From a virus, in IMG/VR virus record IMGVR_UViG_3300020451_002162, positions 27,566 to 91,565 of that record: a stretch of 64,000 bases of DNA; one strand, 5' to 3'. The notes under the pieces were generated by a model. It was not told the origin of the DNA. It did not search any database and was given only the letters and a program-made list of their open reading frames with translations. Position numbers and translations under genes: made by a program. This document shows, piece by piece, positions 8,786 through 17,303 of this stretch; within the stretch, counting starts at the first letter, position 1; each line of letters starts with the position of its first letter.

Positions 8786-11700
8786 GTTCTTATAATACTT
8801 TATATATCGACATAGAACAATCTCCCAGCCTTTTATCTTCTATAGAAAGTATTAAGCTTTCATCTAACATATATTATCTAAATGCTGATCGTCAACAACT
8901 TTTATTAAATACTGCTGACGGGACGGCTAGCTATGCTTGGCTTTATTCAGCTGATGGGGGACAAACATTTAAAACTTTAAATCAAAATAGTCCTAGTTTG
9001 TCACTAGATGTGAACACATTAAACATTCAGTACATATATAAATTAAAAGTATCTGTAGACAGAAATTCTTCTTCTTTGTTGAGTAACAGTTCTGATACTA
9101 AAAACATTGTTTCTAATACTAGCGACAATATTATTTTAACCAATCAAGCCGATGACGATTCTGAGGTATGGTATAGCGAAGCAATAACTATTAATCATAA
9201 TCTAGATTTAGAAGATATTATTGTAGATATGGCCTTAAACGATATCATAGAACAACTTGGCGACGAAATTAATTTTAATAATCAATTAGACAATCTAGAG
9301 CTAAATTCAGAATATGAAGAATCTATAGAGAACACACAAAATATAGAATCTGTCACTATCGGAGCAGATAGTCCTACAGGTGGTGCTGGTTATCTGACAA
9401 CTACATGCTATGAAAGACGAGTCAACTATTTTTGTGGTGTCAAGATTGATTACTGTGTTAAAAAAGAAGAATTTATTTTCCCCGGCAGTGACTTTGTTTG
9501 TAATGGAATAGAAGTTTGTGCTGGAAAGTGTATAGTAGAAGAGGAAGCTTTGTTTACACTTAACCGGGAGGTTGGAGATTGGTTTAATACCAAAATAGGA
9601 AATGGTCATTATAAATGGTGTGTAGGAGGTGTTCAAACTCTAGCCCCTAGTGATTCGGTAAGTAGATTATCTGACTACGGTAGTTGCGGAGATCCTATAG
9701 CTGATCCTGAGAGAGGTAAGGCACTGTTGTGTGCTGATGCTGGAAGTGCAACCAGTTACAGAGATTGCCCTGATGTCAAGAATCATAAAGGAGGCTGTCC
9801 GGGAGAAGAATATAACATTGCACCGAGAAAATGGTGCAATCCAGAGATTTGTCCAGGAACTAGTAGCACACGGTTTAAAACCCTACTTACTCTTACATCA
9901 AGTACTAAACAACATAAATGTCACGGAAATAAATATGTGTACCAAGGAGGCTGTTCATGTACAGATAAAAGTGGGAACACATCTGTTGAGTATGGAGGAG
10001 GTTGTGCTGGTCCGGATTGTACGTCTGTAGCTGCTCCGAGCTTAACTTATAATGGAATTATTTCGGTCAACGTAGTCGCAGAGTCTGATGGCAAGCTGTA
10101 CGCTAGATTTGTAGGTCGACCCAAATTAGAATCAAATACAACATACGAGCTAACACTTCAGGATAATTCAGAAGGTAATCATAATGCTAATGATTCACTC
10201 TTTTTCACAACAGGATATATGGAACCAGATTCAGACATATGCGATATACACTCATTAAATCTAGGAAGTGACGATTGGGGTCCTTGTATAAATGGAGGAA
10301 CTTGTTATGACGGCGACGACATTGATCCTAGTGTCAAATGTTTTGAGGGAAATGCTTACTATCAAATCATTGGCGGAGGAACAGAAACTTATAGTTGTGT
10401 AGAACACTGCGGAACAGATTCTCCTCCTATAGCAGATGCTCCTGTCATTATAGTTGCTCCTGTTGCAAGTAGACCAAGTTCTTCGGAAGGTTTATACACA
10501 CTAGACGCAGCAATCGAAAAAATAGCTGATGACAATGATCCCGACCCGTATTATCTTAGAATAGACAGTCTCCAGAAAGATTGGAGGAAAAACACAAAAT
10601 GCGAATACTATTGTGAAGTAGACTATAAGACAAAAGAATACAGAGTCGCCACTACAGCATCTATTGGGATAGGAGGTCCAAGTCTTTTCAATGCTTGTAC
10701 GGCCTGTAACTGCGAAACAAGCGCAGAATGCGGAGGTTGTGAAGTATGCTGTGACGGAACATGTGTTGGATATCCTAGTGACAAAGAAAATGCTGCGTGT
10801 CATCCTTGTGCTGCAATTCCAGGAGGTGTTTGTTGTACAAGTTTTGATGCTCTAGGTAATAAGACTGTCACATGTGCTAATCCTAAATACTGTGAAGAAT
10901 GCATAGGTGTTGCAAGTCCTTCTACTGGTACGACAGCTGGTGTTCCTTACAATCCTAATGACCCTACTATAGCGTGTTGTGAGGGCGTTAAATATGATCC
11001 TAGATGTAAACAATGTGAAGAAGGTACGATAACCGACATATGCATACCTCCAAAAGTATGTACTAAATCAGGAACAAGTACTTGGGACGACTATTCTAAT
11101 GATCCTCTTTTTCCAACTCAAATTACATACGACACGTTTTCATGTATAATACCTCCTTGTCCTCATTGTACATCTGAAGCTGATGATTATGAAACATCGG
11201 GATCTTGTGTTCCCTATAACGGAAGTGTCGATGCAATATTAGCATGTATGGAGTGTGAAGTCGTAGATAATCCTTCTTATCCTAGTTTGAGTGACGAACC
11301 ACAGATGCCATTATTTACCTCTACTTTAGACGAAGGACAAACATGCTGCCAAACAGGAGCTGAAACAGCATCTCCCGCAGATGTTTGCTGTCCCGGTGAT
11401 ACGTACTCAATTATCTGCAGTACAGACGAAAGCTGCTGTAATGGAGACTGCTTAGATCCTGGACAATGCTGTGGAGACAGTGGCGCAGAAGATGAACCGA
11501 TATGTCAGGACTGCGAAGGTAAAGAGAAATGTCCTTCAGGAACAACATGCTGCACAGGAACAGATCCAAATCCTCCATACGGAGTAATATTTGTTGGATG
11601 TGCAGATCCTAATCAGTGTCAAGAGTGTGGTAGTGGATGGGGCAACTCTCGTCAAGGTGTGCGGCCGACATATGATACTACCGACCCATGTCTAGTATGT

Positions 11701-11787
11701 AACGAAGGCAGTGTTGATACCGTCACTTCAGACGATCCAGAAGATCCTTGTTACTCAGCCCCACAATCTATTTTCTATGAACCATAA
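8782..11787 (+). CDS. Giant cysteine-rich surface protein
   Basis: 1001 aa. Residues 1-110 hold the last strand of one Ig-like domain (MSSYNTLYIDIE) and a complete one (YAWLYSADGGQTF...YKLKVSVD). From about residue 208 onward I count about 74 cysteines, many as CC pairs or CxxC, with EGF/knottin-like spacing (EVCCDGTC, ESCCNGDC). An SbsA-type Ig-like stretch is possible around 415-480. At least two units are clear internal repeats (listed separately). Such cysteine density implies disulfide or metal stabilisation outside the cytoplasm. No enzyme motif seen. Start is coupled to the upstream gene by ATGA. Confidence 0.75.
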   Translation: MSSYNTLYIDIEQSPSLLSSIESIKLSSNIYYLNADRQQLLLNTADGTASYAWLYSADGGQTFKTLNQNSPSLSLDVNTLNIQYIYKLKVSVDRNSSSLLSNSSDTKNIVSNTSDNIILTNQADDDSEVWYSEAITINHNLDLEDIIVDMALNDIIEQLGDEINFNNQLDNLELNSEYEESIENTQNIESVTIGADSPTGGAGYLTTTCYERRVNYFCGVKIDYCVKKEEFIFPGSDFVCNGIEVCAGKCIVEEEALFTLNREVGDWFNTKIGNGHYKWCVGGVQTLAPSDSVSRLSDYGSCGDPIADPERGKALLCADAGSATSYRDCPDVKNHKGGCPGEEYNIAPRKWCNPEICPGTSSTRFKTLLTLTSSTKQHKCHGNKYVYQGGCSCTDKSGNTSVEYGGGCAGPDCTSVAAPSLTYNGIISVNVVAESDGKLYARFVGRPKLESNTTYELTLQDNSEGNHNANDSLFFTTGYMEPDSDICDIHSLNLGSDDWGPCINGGTCYDGDDIDPSVKCFEGNAYYQIIGGGTETYSCVEHCGTDSPPIADAPVIIVAPVASRPSSSEGLYTLDAAIEKIADDNDPDPYYLRIDSLQKDWRKNTKCEYYCEVDYKTKEYRVATTASIGIGGPSLFNACTACNCETSAECGGCEVCCDGTCVGYPSDKENAACHPCAAIPGGVCCTSFDALGNKTVTCANPKYCEECIGVASPSTGTTAGVPYNPNDPTIACCEGVKYDPRCKQCEEGTITDICIPPKVCTKSGTSTWDDYSNDPLFPTQITYDTFSCIIPPCPHCTSEADDYETSGSCVPYNGSVDAILACMECEVVDNPSYPSLSDEPQMPLFTSTLDEGQTCCQTGAETASPADVCCPGDTYSIICSTDESCCNGDCLDPGQCCGDSGAEDEPICQDCEGKEKCPSGTTCCTGTDPNPPYGVIFVGCADPNQCQECGSGWGNSRQGVRPTYDTTDPCLVCNEGSVDTVTSDDPEDPCYSAPQSIFYEP
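10831..10902 (+). repeat. Cys-rich protein repeat unit 1
   Basis: Encodes CC-TSFDALGNKTVT-CANPKYC-EEC. It matches the unit at 11548-11628 in spacing of CC ... C-A-(N/D)-P-(K/N)-x-C-x-E-C. Repeat seen at protein level inside the 1001-aa Cys-rich gene. Confidence 0.65.
11548..11628 (+). repeat. Cys-rich protein repeat unit 2
   Basis: Encodes CC-TGTDPNPPYGVIFVG-CADPNQC-QEC, the partner of the unit at 10831-10902. The cysteine frame and the CA(N/D)P core are kept while the loop between them varies, as in EGF-like or granulin-like repeats. Confidence 0.65.
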
Positions 11788-11803
11788 TATCGGAGATACT
11801 TAA

Positions 11804-12271
11804 ATGAGTAGTATAAGAATAAAAAATTTACCTGCTTCTACAGGAGTTTTAAATACAGATAATCTAATTGTTAGCTCTGATGATTTAACGTATAAACTTC
11901 CTGTTTCTGGCATAAAAAAACAGCTAATAAAACAGACGACTAATTTACGAGCAGTCGCTACCGAGTTAAATTACGATACCACAGCTAACGATATTAACAA
12001 TATCATTAATGTCAATAAAAGTGTGCCGTCTACAGTAACTATAACATCTGCCGCATCAACTAGCGCAAATATAGGTGATCATATAGATGTATTTAATACT
12101 AGTTCTACTTCAGATGTGAGAATTTTATCTCCATCTGGGGTATATATAAGAAGCATGGGTAATCATGTAGATTTAACCAGGCAATATGGCGTAGGTAAAA
12201 TTACTAAATTTTCCAGTAATGAATGGATGCTTACTGGAGATTTTTTCACTTCTCCTAGTGGTACATTCTAA
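11804..12271 (+). CDS. Small phage structural-type protein
   Basis: 155 aa. The N-terminus, SSIRIKNLPASTGVLNTDNLIVSSDD, resembles the opening of many phage and cyanophage tail-fibre or head-decoration proteins (ILP.....D.lvv..dg.TyKi), followed by a beta-rich region ending GKITKFSSNEWMLTGDF, a common fibre C-terminal strand pattern. Probably a small fibre or trimming protein accompanying the adhesin genes upstream. GGAG lies upstream of the ATG. The stop overlaps the next start by one base. Confidence 0.6.
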   Translation: MSSIRIKNLPASTGVLNTDNLIVSSDDLTYKLPVSGIKKQLIKQTTNLRAVATELNYDTTANDINNIINVNKSVPSTVTITSAASTSANIGDHIDVFNTSSTSDVRILSPSGVYIRSMGNHVDLTRQYGVGKITKFSSNEWMLTGDFFTSPSGTF

Positions 12272-12663
12272 TGAAAAACAATAAACAATTGGAAAGCCTA
12301 TCTAACAAGATAGCAAATGATTCAGGATTAACAGGCTGTGAAGAATATGGTAGTATTCTATTAACTATTATGATAATTGGAATAATTTTAAATTCAATTA
12401 GAGTAATTCAAGAGTGCAATAGTAGCAAATTAAACAAAATGTCTGATGAAGAAAAACATTCTTTTCTAAAAGATCAGATTAAAACTTTATCTAGTAAACG
12501 TGGATGGTTTACTAAAATGCGTATTCGCAAAGTTATGAGAAGAGAACTAAAAAAAGAAACATACAAACAGTATGGTGCAAATATCGTAGATAGTATTTTA
12601 AATAGTGGAGAGAATATCACGGATGATGAACTTTCATCAATTCTGGAGGCTTTAAATGTTTAG
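12271..12663 (+). CDS. Hypothetical membrane-anchored helical protein
   Basis: 130 aa, not recognised. One hydrophobic segment at about residues 28-46 (SILLTIMIIGIILNSIRVI) is followed by a basic helical region (about 70-102) and an acidic C-terminus. Coupled on both sides: one-base overlap with the upstream gene and 8-base overlap with the GlsB-like gene downstream. Confidence 0.55.
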   Translation: MKNNKQLESLSNKIANDSGLTGCEEYGSILLTIMIIGIILNSIRVIQECNSSKLNKMSDEEKHSFLKDQIKTLSSKRGWFTKMRIRKVMRRELKKETYKQYGANIVDSILNSGENITDDELSSILEALNV

Positions 12664-12907
12664 TATAATTATATGGTGTGTATATGGTATATTCGTCGGA
12701 GCTATTGCTAAGAGCATTGTTCCTGGAGAAGAAAATTTTGGCTTTTTTAAGACAATAGCATTAGGAGTAGCTGGCTCATACATGGGCGGCGCTGTATTAT
12801 ATCTACTGGGGCAGTATAATGCACTAGAGCCTTCGGGCATATTCATGGGAATAGCTGGTGCTGTTTTAGCTTTAGTATTATATAATAAATTAGTAAATGA
12901 AAAATAG
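12656..12907 (+). CDS. GlsB/YeaQ/YmgE-type small membrane protein
   Basis: 83 aa with three membrane segments. The pattern GIFVGAIAKSIVPGEENFGFF followed by a Gly-rich GVAGSYMGGAVLYLL segment and GIAGAVLALVLYNKLV matches the GlsB/YeaQ/YmgE (transglycosylase-associated) family in length and glycine spacing. Cellular members are stress-induced membrane proteins of unclear biochemistry. In a phage it may alter the host envelope (inference). It overlaps genes on both sides and leads directly into the sugar cluster. Confidence 0.75.
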   Translation: MFSIIIWCVYGIFVGAIAKSIVPGEENFGFFKTIALGVAGSYMGGAVLYLLGQYNALEPSGIFMGIAGAVLALVLYNKLVNEK

Positions 12908-13850
12908 AGTTCCAGTATTATTGTGGTTGTATCATGTCGATTTATGGCCAGAAATACTGTCTCTATTAATACCAATACAAGACCTTATTGAATTACATAT
13001 AGGTCTTTATAAAAATAATGAACAAAATTTTATAGTTGAAGATAGTATAGCAACTATTTTTGATGTATATAATATAACATATCACGACAATATGGGGGGA
13101 GATGTCCTCCCTTTTCTTGAGCAGTTGAACAGTCTAAGCCCTTCTAGATTTAAGCATGATACATTCTTAAAGATACACACTAAAAAAAGTTTATTTGCAG
13201 GAAAGATTAATTGGAGAATTATACTTTTACATAATCTTATGGGTAGTAGGTCTATTTTTCTAAAAAATTTAGACAAACTTAAAGACAATAAGTGTGGTGC
13301 TCTTACATGCTCTAATTTAATTCTGAGTGATATGGAACATACAAACAAAAGTATTATAGAAGACATATCAGAAAATATACTATCTATTCCATATGAGAAA
13401 GTAAAGAATAAAAAATTCTGTGGAGGTAATATGTTTTTTGGTAAAATCTCTACTTTTCGTTCTTATTTTAATAGTGATACATTATCCTTAATTAGGCCAA
13501 AATTAAAAAAAGAAAAAGGCAAAATTAGTGATGTTAAAAAAGGAACATATGCACACAGTCTAGAAAGACTATTCGGGTATATTGTATTAGATAATAATCA
13601 AAAAATAATTCCTTCAGCACTAGAAGCGACCAAGATACTTAATCCACTTGCGCAAAACAATAAACTTCATATAATACTATTGTACGATGAGATTTCTTGC
13701 TACATTCACGAAGATATCAATGTCTGTGGTAAAATTCTATCTCGTTCTGATAAAGCCATAGAGATAGAGTGGTTTCATTTAACCAATCCGGTAATTAAAA
13801 AATACAAATATATTTCAAATAATACGCTAGTAGCTGATGCACAAAAATAG
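12897..13850 (+). CDS. Rhamnan synthesis F-like glycosyltransferase
   Basis: 317 aa. It shows the RgpF-family pattern: an acidic PFLEQLNSL region, then the hallmark FLKIHTKKS (about residues 89-97), WRIILLHNLMGS (about 103-114), a FCGGNMFFGK strand (about 175-184) and a terminal HSLERLFGYIV (about 221-231). RgpF proteins act in rhamnose-containing polysaccharide assembly as glycosyltransferases. N-terminal strand VPVLLWLYHVDLW suggests a Rossmann-type start. Overlaps the GlsB-like gene by 11 bases and the epimerase gene by 14, so the three are probably co-translated. Substrate unknown. Confidence 0.75.
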   Translation: MKNRVPVLLWLYHVDLWPEILSLLIPIQDLIELHIGLYKNNEQNFIVEDSIATIFDVYNITYHDNMGGDVLPFLEQLNSLSPSRFKHDTFLKIHTKKSLFAGKINWRIILLHNLMGSRSIFLKNLDKLKDNKCGALTCSNLILSDMEHTNKSIIEDISENILSIPYEKVKNKKFCGGNMFFGKISTFRSYFNSDTLSLIRPKLKKEKGKISDVKKGTYAHSLERLFGYIVLDNNQKIIPSALEATKILNPLAQNNKLHIILLYDEISCYIHEDINVCGKILSRSDKAIEIEWFHLTNPVIKKYKYISNNTLVADAQK

Positions 13851-14763
13851 GATATTATTAACAGGTGGCTCAGGCTTTTTGGGTAAACATGTATATAAAA
13901 ATTTATTAGAGAATAATTACAAAGATATTTATATCCCCAGAAAAGTAGATTACGACCTAAGAAACTTGTCAAAATGCAATGATTTATTTAGGTCCGTTAA
14001 CCCAGATACTGTTATCCACTTAGCCGCAACATGTGGTGGTATAGGCGCTAATATGCGATCTCCCGGTAGGTATTTTTACGATAATATGTCTATGGGTCTA
14101 AATATAATAGAGCAAGCTAGATTGAATAATGTTAAAAAATTCATACTGATTGGTACTGTCTGTGCCTATCCAAAATTGTGCAATATTCCTTTTCAAGAAA
14201 AAGATATATGGAAAGGATATCCAGAAGAAACTAATGCCCCATACGGAGTAGCGAAAAAATCTTTATTCGTTATGTTGGACGCATATAATAAAGAGTATGG
14301 TTTTAATAGTACGATTTTAGTGCCATCAAATCTATATGGTCCCTATGATAATTTTGAAGATCATTCAAGTCACGTTATACCTGCCCTAATTAAAAAAATT
14401 GATTATGCAAATAAAAATGGGGAAGACACGGTTGTTATATGGGGAGATGGTTCTGTAAGTAGAGAATTTCTATATGCAGATCAAGCAGCTAAGGCAATTG
14501 TTAAAAGCATAAACGTAAATACAGGACCTAGCCCAATTAATCTTGGTTCTGGAGAAGAAATAACCATAAAAAATCTTGTCAATAAACTTGTACATAAAAT
14601 GAACTTTAATGGCTCAATATCTTGGGATACATCCAAACCAAACGGACAACCTAGAAGATGTATAAATGCTAATAAGGCTATGTCTTATTTAGGCTGGCAA
14701 AATCAAGTAAATATAGACAAAGGACTAGATATGACTCTGGAGTGGTATAATAATGACGTATAA
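13837..14763 (+). CDS. fcl: NAD-dependent sugar epimerase, GDP-L-fucose synthase-like
   Basis: 308 aa, the usual length for GDP-L-fucose synthase. Extended short-chain dehydrogenase features: NAD(P)-binding GGSGFLG at residues 10-16, VIHLAATCGGIGANM (about 60-74), the catalytic segment GTVCAYPK followed by YGVAKK (Tyr-x3-Lys, near 136-141), and VPSNLYGP and GDGSVSREFLYAD near the substrate site. GDP-fucose synthases convert GDP-4-keto-6-deoxy-mannose to GDP-fucose; a related epimerase/reductase role is possible because the usual SSCIYP serine is replaced in TVCAYP. Located between a rhamnan-type transferase and glycosyltransferases. Confidence 0.8.
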   Translation: MHKNRILLTGGSGFLGKHVYKNLLENNYKDIYIPRKVDYDLRNLSKCNDLFRSVNPDTVIHLAATCGGIGANMRSPGRYFYDNMSMGLNIIEQARLNNVKKFILIGTVCAYPKLCNIPFQEKDIWKGYPEETNAPYGVAKKSLFVMLDAYNKEYGFNSTILVPSNLYGPYDNFEDHSSHVIPALIKKIDYANKNGEDTVVIWGDGSVSREFLYADQAAKAIVKSINVNTGPSPINLGSGEEITIKNLVNKLVHKMNFNGSISWDTSKPNGQPRRCINANKAMSYLGWQNQVNIDKGLDMTLEWYNNDV

Positions 14764-17302
14764 TATTCCAGAAGATTTTGATTGGGAGTTTTATCTATCT
14801 TCTCATCCTGATCTTGTCAAAGCGGGGATCAACACAGAAAAACTAGCTAAATACCACTATGTTACTTATGGTAAAAAAGAAAATAGAATTTATAAAAAGT
14901 CTCAAGATGAAGTCTTAGGATACTTTGATAAACAAAGTGACTCTAACGATAATATAGTTTTATTTGTACAATGGTATGACGATCCGAATACTTTTATAAA
15001 TAGAACTAAATGTTTACATAGGAATATCAGCAATCCATATATAGATATTATTAATATATTCTATGAAGCTGGCTCAGAGCATAAATTACATCAGTCTATT
15101 ATTGAAAATGAAAAAGTTAAATTAGTTCCTCTTAATCAAAGAATGAACTACGGTTTATGGATGCAGTTTGCAGACATGAACTATGCAGACAGTATAAAAA
15201 TTTTATGTAATTCTGATATCTATCTTGATGAAACAGTAGTGTCATTGAAACAAGCATCGTTTAATAATAATAGAATACTAGCAGTCACAAGGAAAGACGA
15301 AGATGTAAATGGTAATATAGTTACCAGTAAAGAAAGGTTTTCGGATGACTCAATAGACATTAATCCTCTCTATTCTCATGATTGCTGGATATATAAAGAT
15401 AAAATTGATGCCATAGAATACAGTAATATAAACTTAAATTTAGGATATGAAAATTGCGACAGATTATTTAAGAAGTATTGTCAACAACATAATATTGAAT
15501 TTGTAAATTTGTTTCCTAATATCAATTGTATTCATTTAGATCACAGATCTCAAAAAACAAGACCCGCTTACGATTTAAACGTTGAGACTGATAAAAAAAA
15601 ACTAATTTTATATACAACATATTATAAATCTAGTAATATACAAAGACAGCATGAGATCGACATTGCATTAACAAAAAATATAAACAGCTCTTACTTTGCG
15701 AAAGTTTATATATTTGTAGATACAGACACAGAACTACCCAAATCTATTCGTAATAAAAATTATGAGATTATTCACAATAGTCATAAACCGTTTTATTTTG
15801 ATTGGATATCTCACTCACAAAAACATTTGAACGATACAGATATTTCGTTGTTTGGTAACGCAGACATCATATTTGATGATACAATAAATATCTTATCTGA
15901 TTATTTTACAGAAGGGGAGTCGACATTAATTTGCTTGAGTAGATATGAGCAAAATCAACTCTGCTCTAAACCTCATTGGTCTCAGGATACTTGGGCTTTT
16001 CAAGTTGAAAACATTAGAAACATTAAGTTTATTAATGATACAAAAATTAGGACGGGACATGCTAGGTGCGACAACAAAATAGCGTTTGTTTTTGCTGTAA
16101 ATGGTTGGACTATAAAAAATCCTTGTTTTAATATTATAACAGAACATTTACATTATAGTCAACATAGATCCTATACAATTAGTGATGATGAAGTAATTGG
16201 GGGTATGTGTTATATACATCCTTCTCGTGATTACAGCGCTTCTAAAATAGATTATGCCATAGTCAATAAAAGTCATAATCAAACATATAATAACGATATT
16301 CCTATTTGGTCTTTAGAAATGTTAGAACAAACAAATAGCTTGGATATTGTTAAAAACTTTAAAACAATAGGGAGTATGTATAATAAAAACCATTTAATGG
16401 GAGGTTGGTCTACCGTTAATAATTTATTAGACAAATATCAGGAATCGAAAACTGCTAATATCAACTTAATAACATTTACTTGGGAAACTTTTTTAGCAAA
16501 ACAATACGAAGTGTTTGAGCAGCCTTGGGTGGGAATAGATCATTTAGTCAATTTTGTGCCGCAATATTATCGTAAAATTTCAAAAAATATATTACCTGAA
16601 AGTAATTTTTTCAATCGTATTCTACATAAAAGTAATGTATTAGAAAATTGCAAAGGTATAATCTATACTTCAGATAGCACAAGATTGAATAGTCTTAATT
16701 GTAAATACACAAAAGACATACCTAAATGCACCATTCATCATCCTATTGTACTAGACCCAGAATCTACACAATTCAATTTAGATGAGTACCTGAACAATAA
16801 AAATAAAAAACTTATTAATTTAGGTTGGTTCAATAGAAATTTTGGTTTTTTTGAAAGGCTTAATGTTTCTGACTTTGAAAAAGTCTTTGTTTTTGGGGGC
16901 TTGTCTGGATATAAAGGTTATGTTTTTACAGAGGATATGTACTATCACGGTATTGATATAATTAATACAGAAATATCTCCTAGACTTTCTGATGTAGAAC
17001 TAAACGACATATTAAGCAAGAATTTAATATTTGTTAATTTATATGACTCTTCAGCTAATAATGCTATTATTAATTCCGTTCAAAGAAATTGTCCAATAGT
17101 AATTAATAGGTTAGATGCTTGTGTAGAATACTTAGGTTCTGATTATCCATTATATTATGACTATCCAGACGAAATACAGGATTTGTTGTCAGAAAGCTCT
17201 GTGGCTTCTGCTCACGAATATTTGAAACAATTGAATATTAATAGTTTTAGTATGGAAACTTTTATCGGTAAAGTTAATGAATTCGTTGGAAAGTTAGGTT
17301 AA
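14753..17302 (+). CDS. Multi-domain glycosyltransferase-like protein
   Basis: 849 aa. Residues 1-45 carry a short FYLSSHPDLVKAGI...YGKKE motif seen at the ends of phage and bacterial glycosyltransferases. Two similar regions follow, each with an NxDI acidic motif suited to a GT-A nucleotide-sugar site: LCNSDIYLDETV (about 152) and LFGNADIIFDDTI (about 367). They look like diverged tandem copies. The C-terminal third (about 570-849) reads GT-B-like: FTWETF, IYTSDSTRLN, INLGWFNRNFG and a final sugar-binding-like segment. Probably adds several sugars to one acceptor. Overlaps the epimerase gene by 11 bases. Exact families not identifiable by eye. Confidence 0.65.
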   Translation: MTYNIPEDFDWEFYLSSHPDLVKAGINTEKLAKYHYVTYGKKENRIYKKSQDEVLGYFDKQSDSNDNIVLFVQWYDDPNTFINRTKCLHRNISNPYIDIINIFYEAGSEHKLHQSIIENEKVKLVPLNQRMNYGLWMQFADMNYADSIKILCNSDIYLDETVVSLKQASFNNNRILAVTRKDEDVNGNIVTSKERFSDDSIDINPLYSHDCWIYKDKIDAIEYSNINLNLGYENCDRLFKKYCQQHNIEFVNLFPNINCIHLDHRSQKTRPAYDLNVETDKKKLILYTTYYKSSNIQRQHEIDIALTKNINSSYFAKVYIFVDTDTELPKSIRNKNYEIIHNSHKPFYFDWISHSQKHLNDTDISLFGNADIIFDDTINILSDYFTEGESTLICLSRYEQNQLCSKPHWSQDTWAFQVENIRNIKFINDTKIRTGHARCDNKIAFVFAVNGWTIKNPCFNIITEHLHYSQHRSYTISDDEVIGGMCYIHPSRDYSASKIDYAIVNKSHNQTYNNDIPIWSLEMLEQTNSLDIVKNFKTIGSMYNKNHLMGGWSTVNNLLDKYQESKTANINLITFTWETFLAKQYEVFEQPWVGIDHLVNFVPQYYRKISKNILPESNFFNRILHKSNVLENCKGIIYTSDSTRLNSLNCKYTKDIPKCTIHHPIVLDPESTQFNLDEYLNNKNKKLINLGWFNRNFGFFERLNVSDFEKVFVFGGLSGYKGYVFTEDMYYHGIDIINTEISPRLSDVELNDILSKNLIFVNLYDSSANNAIINSVQRNCPIVINRLDACVEYLGSDYPLYYDYPDEIQDLLSESSVASAHEYLKQLNINSFSMETFIGKVNEFVGKLG

Positions 17303-17303
17303 T

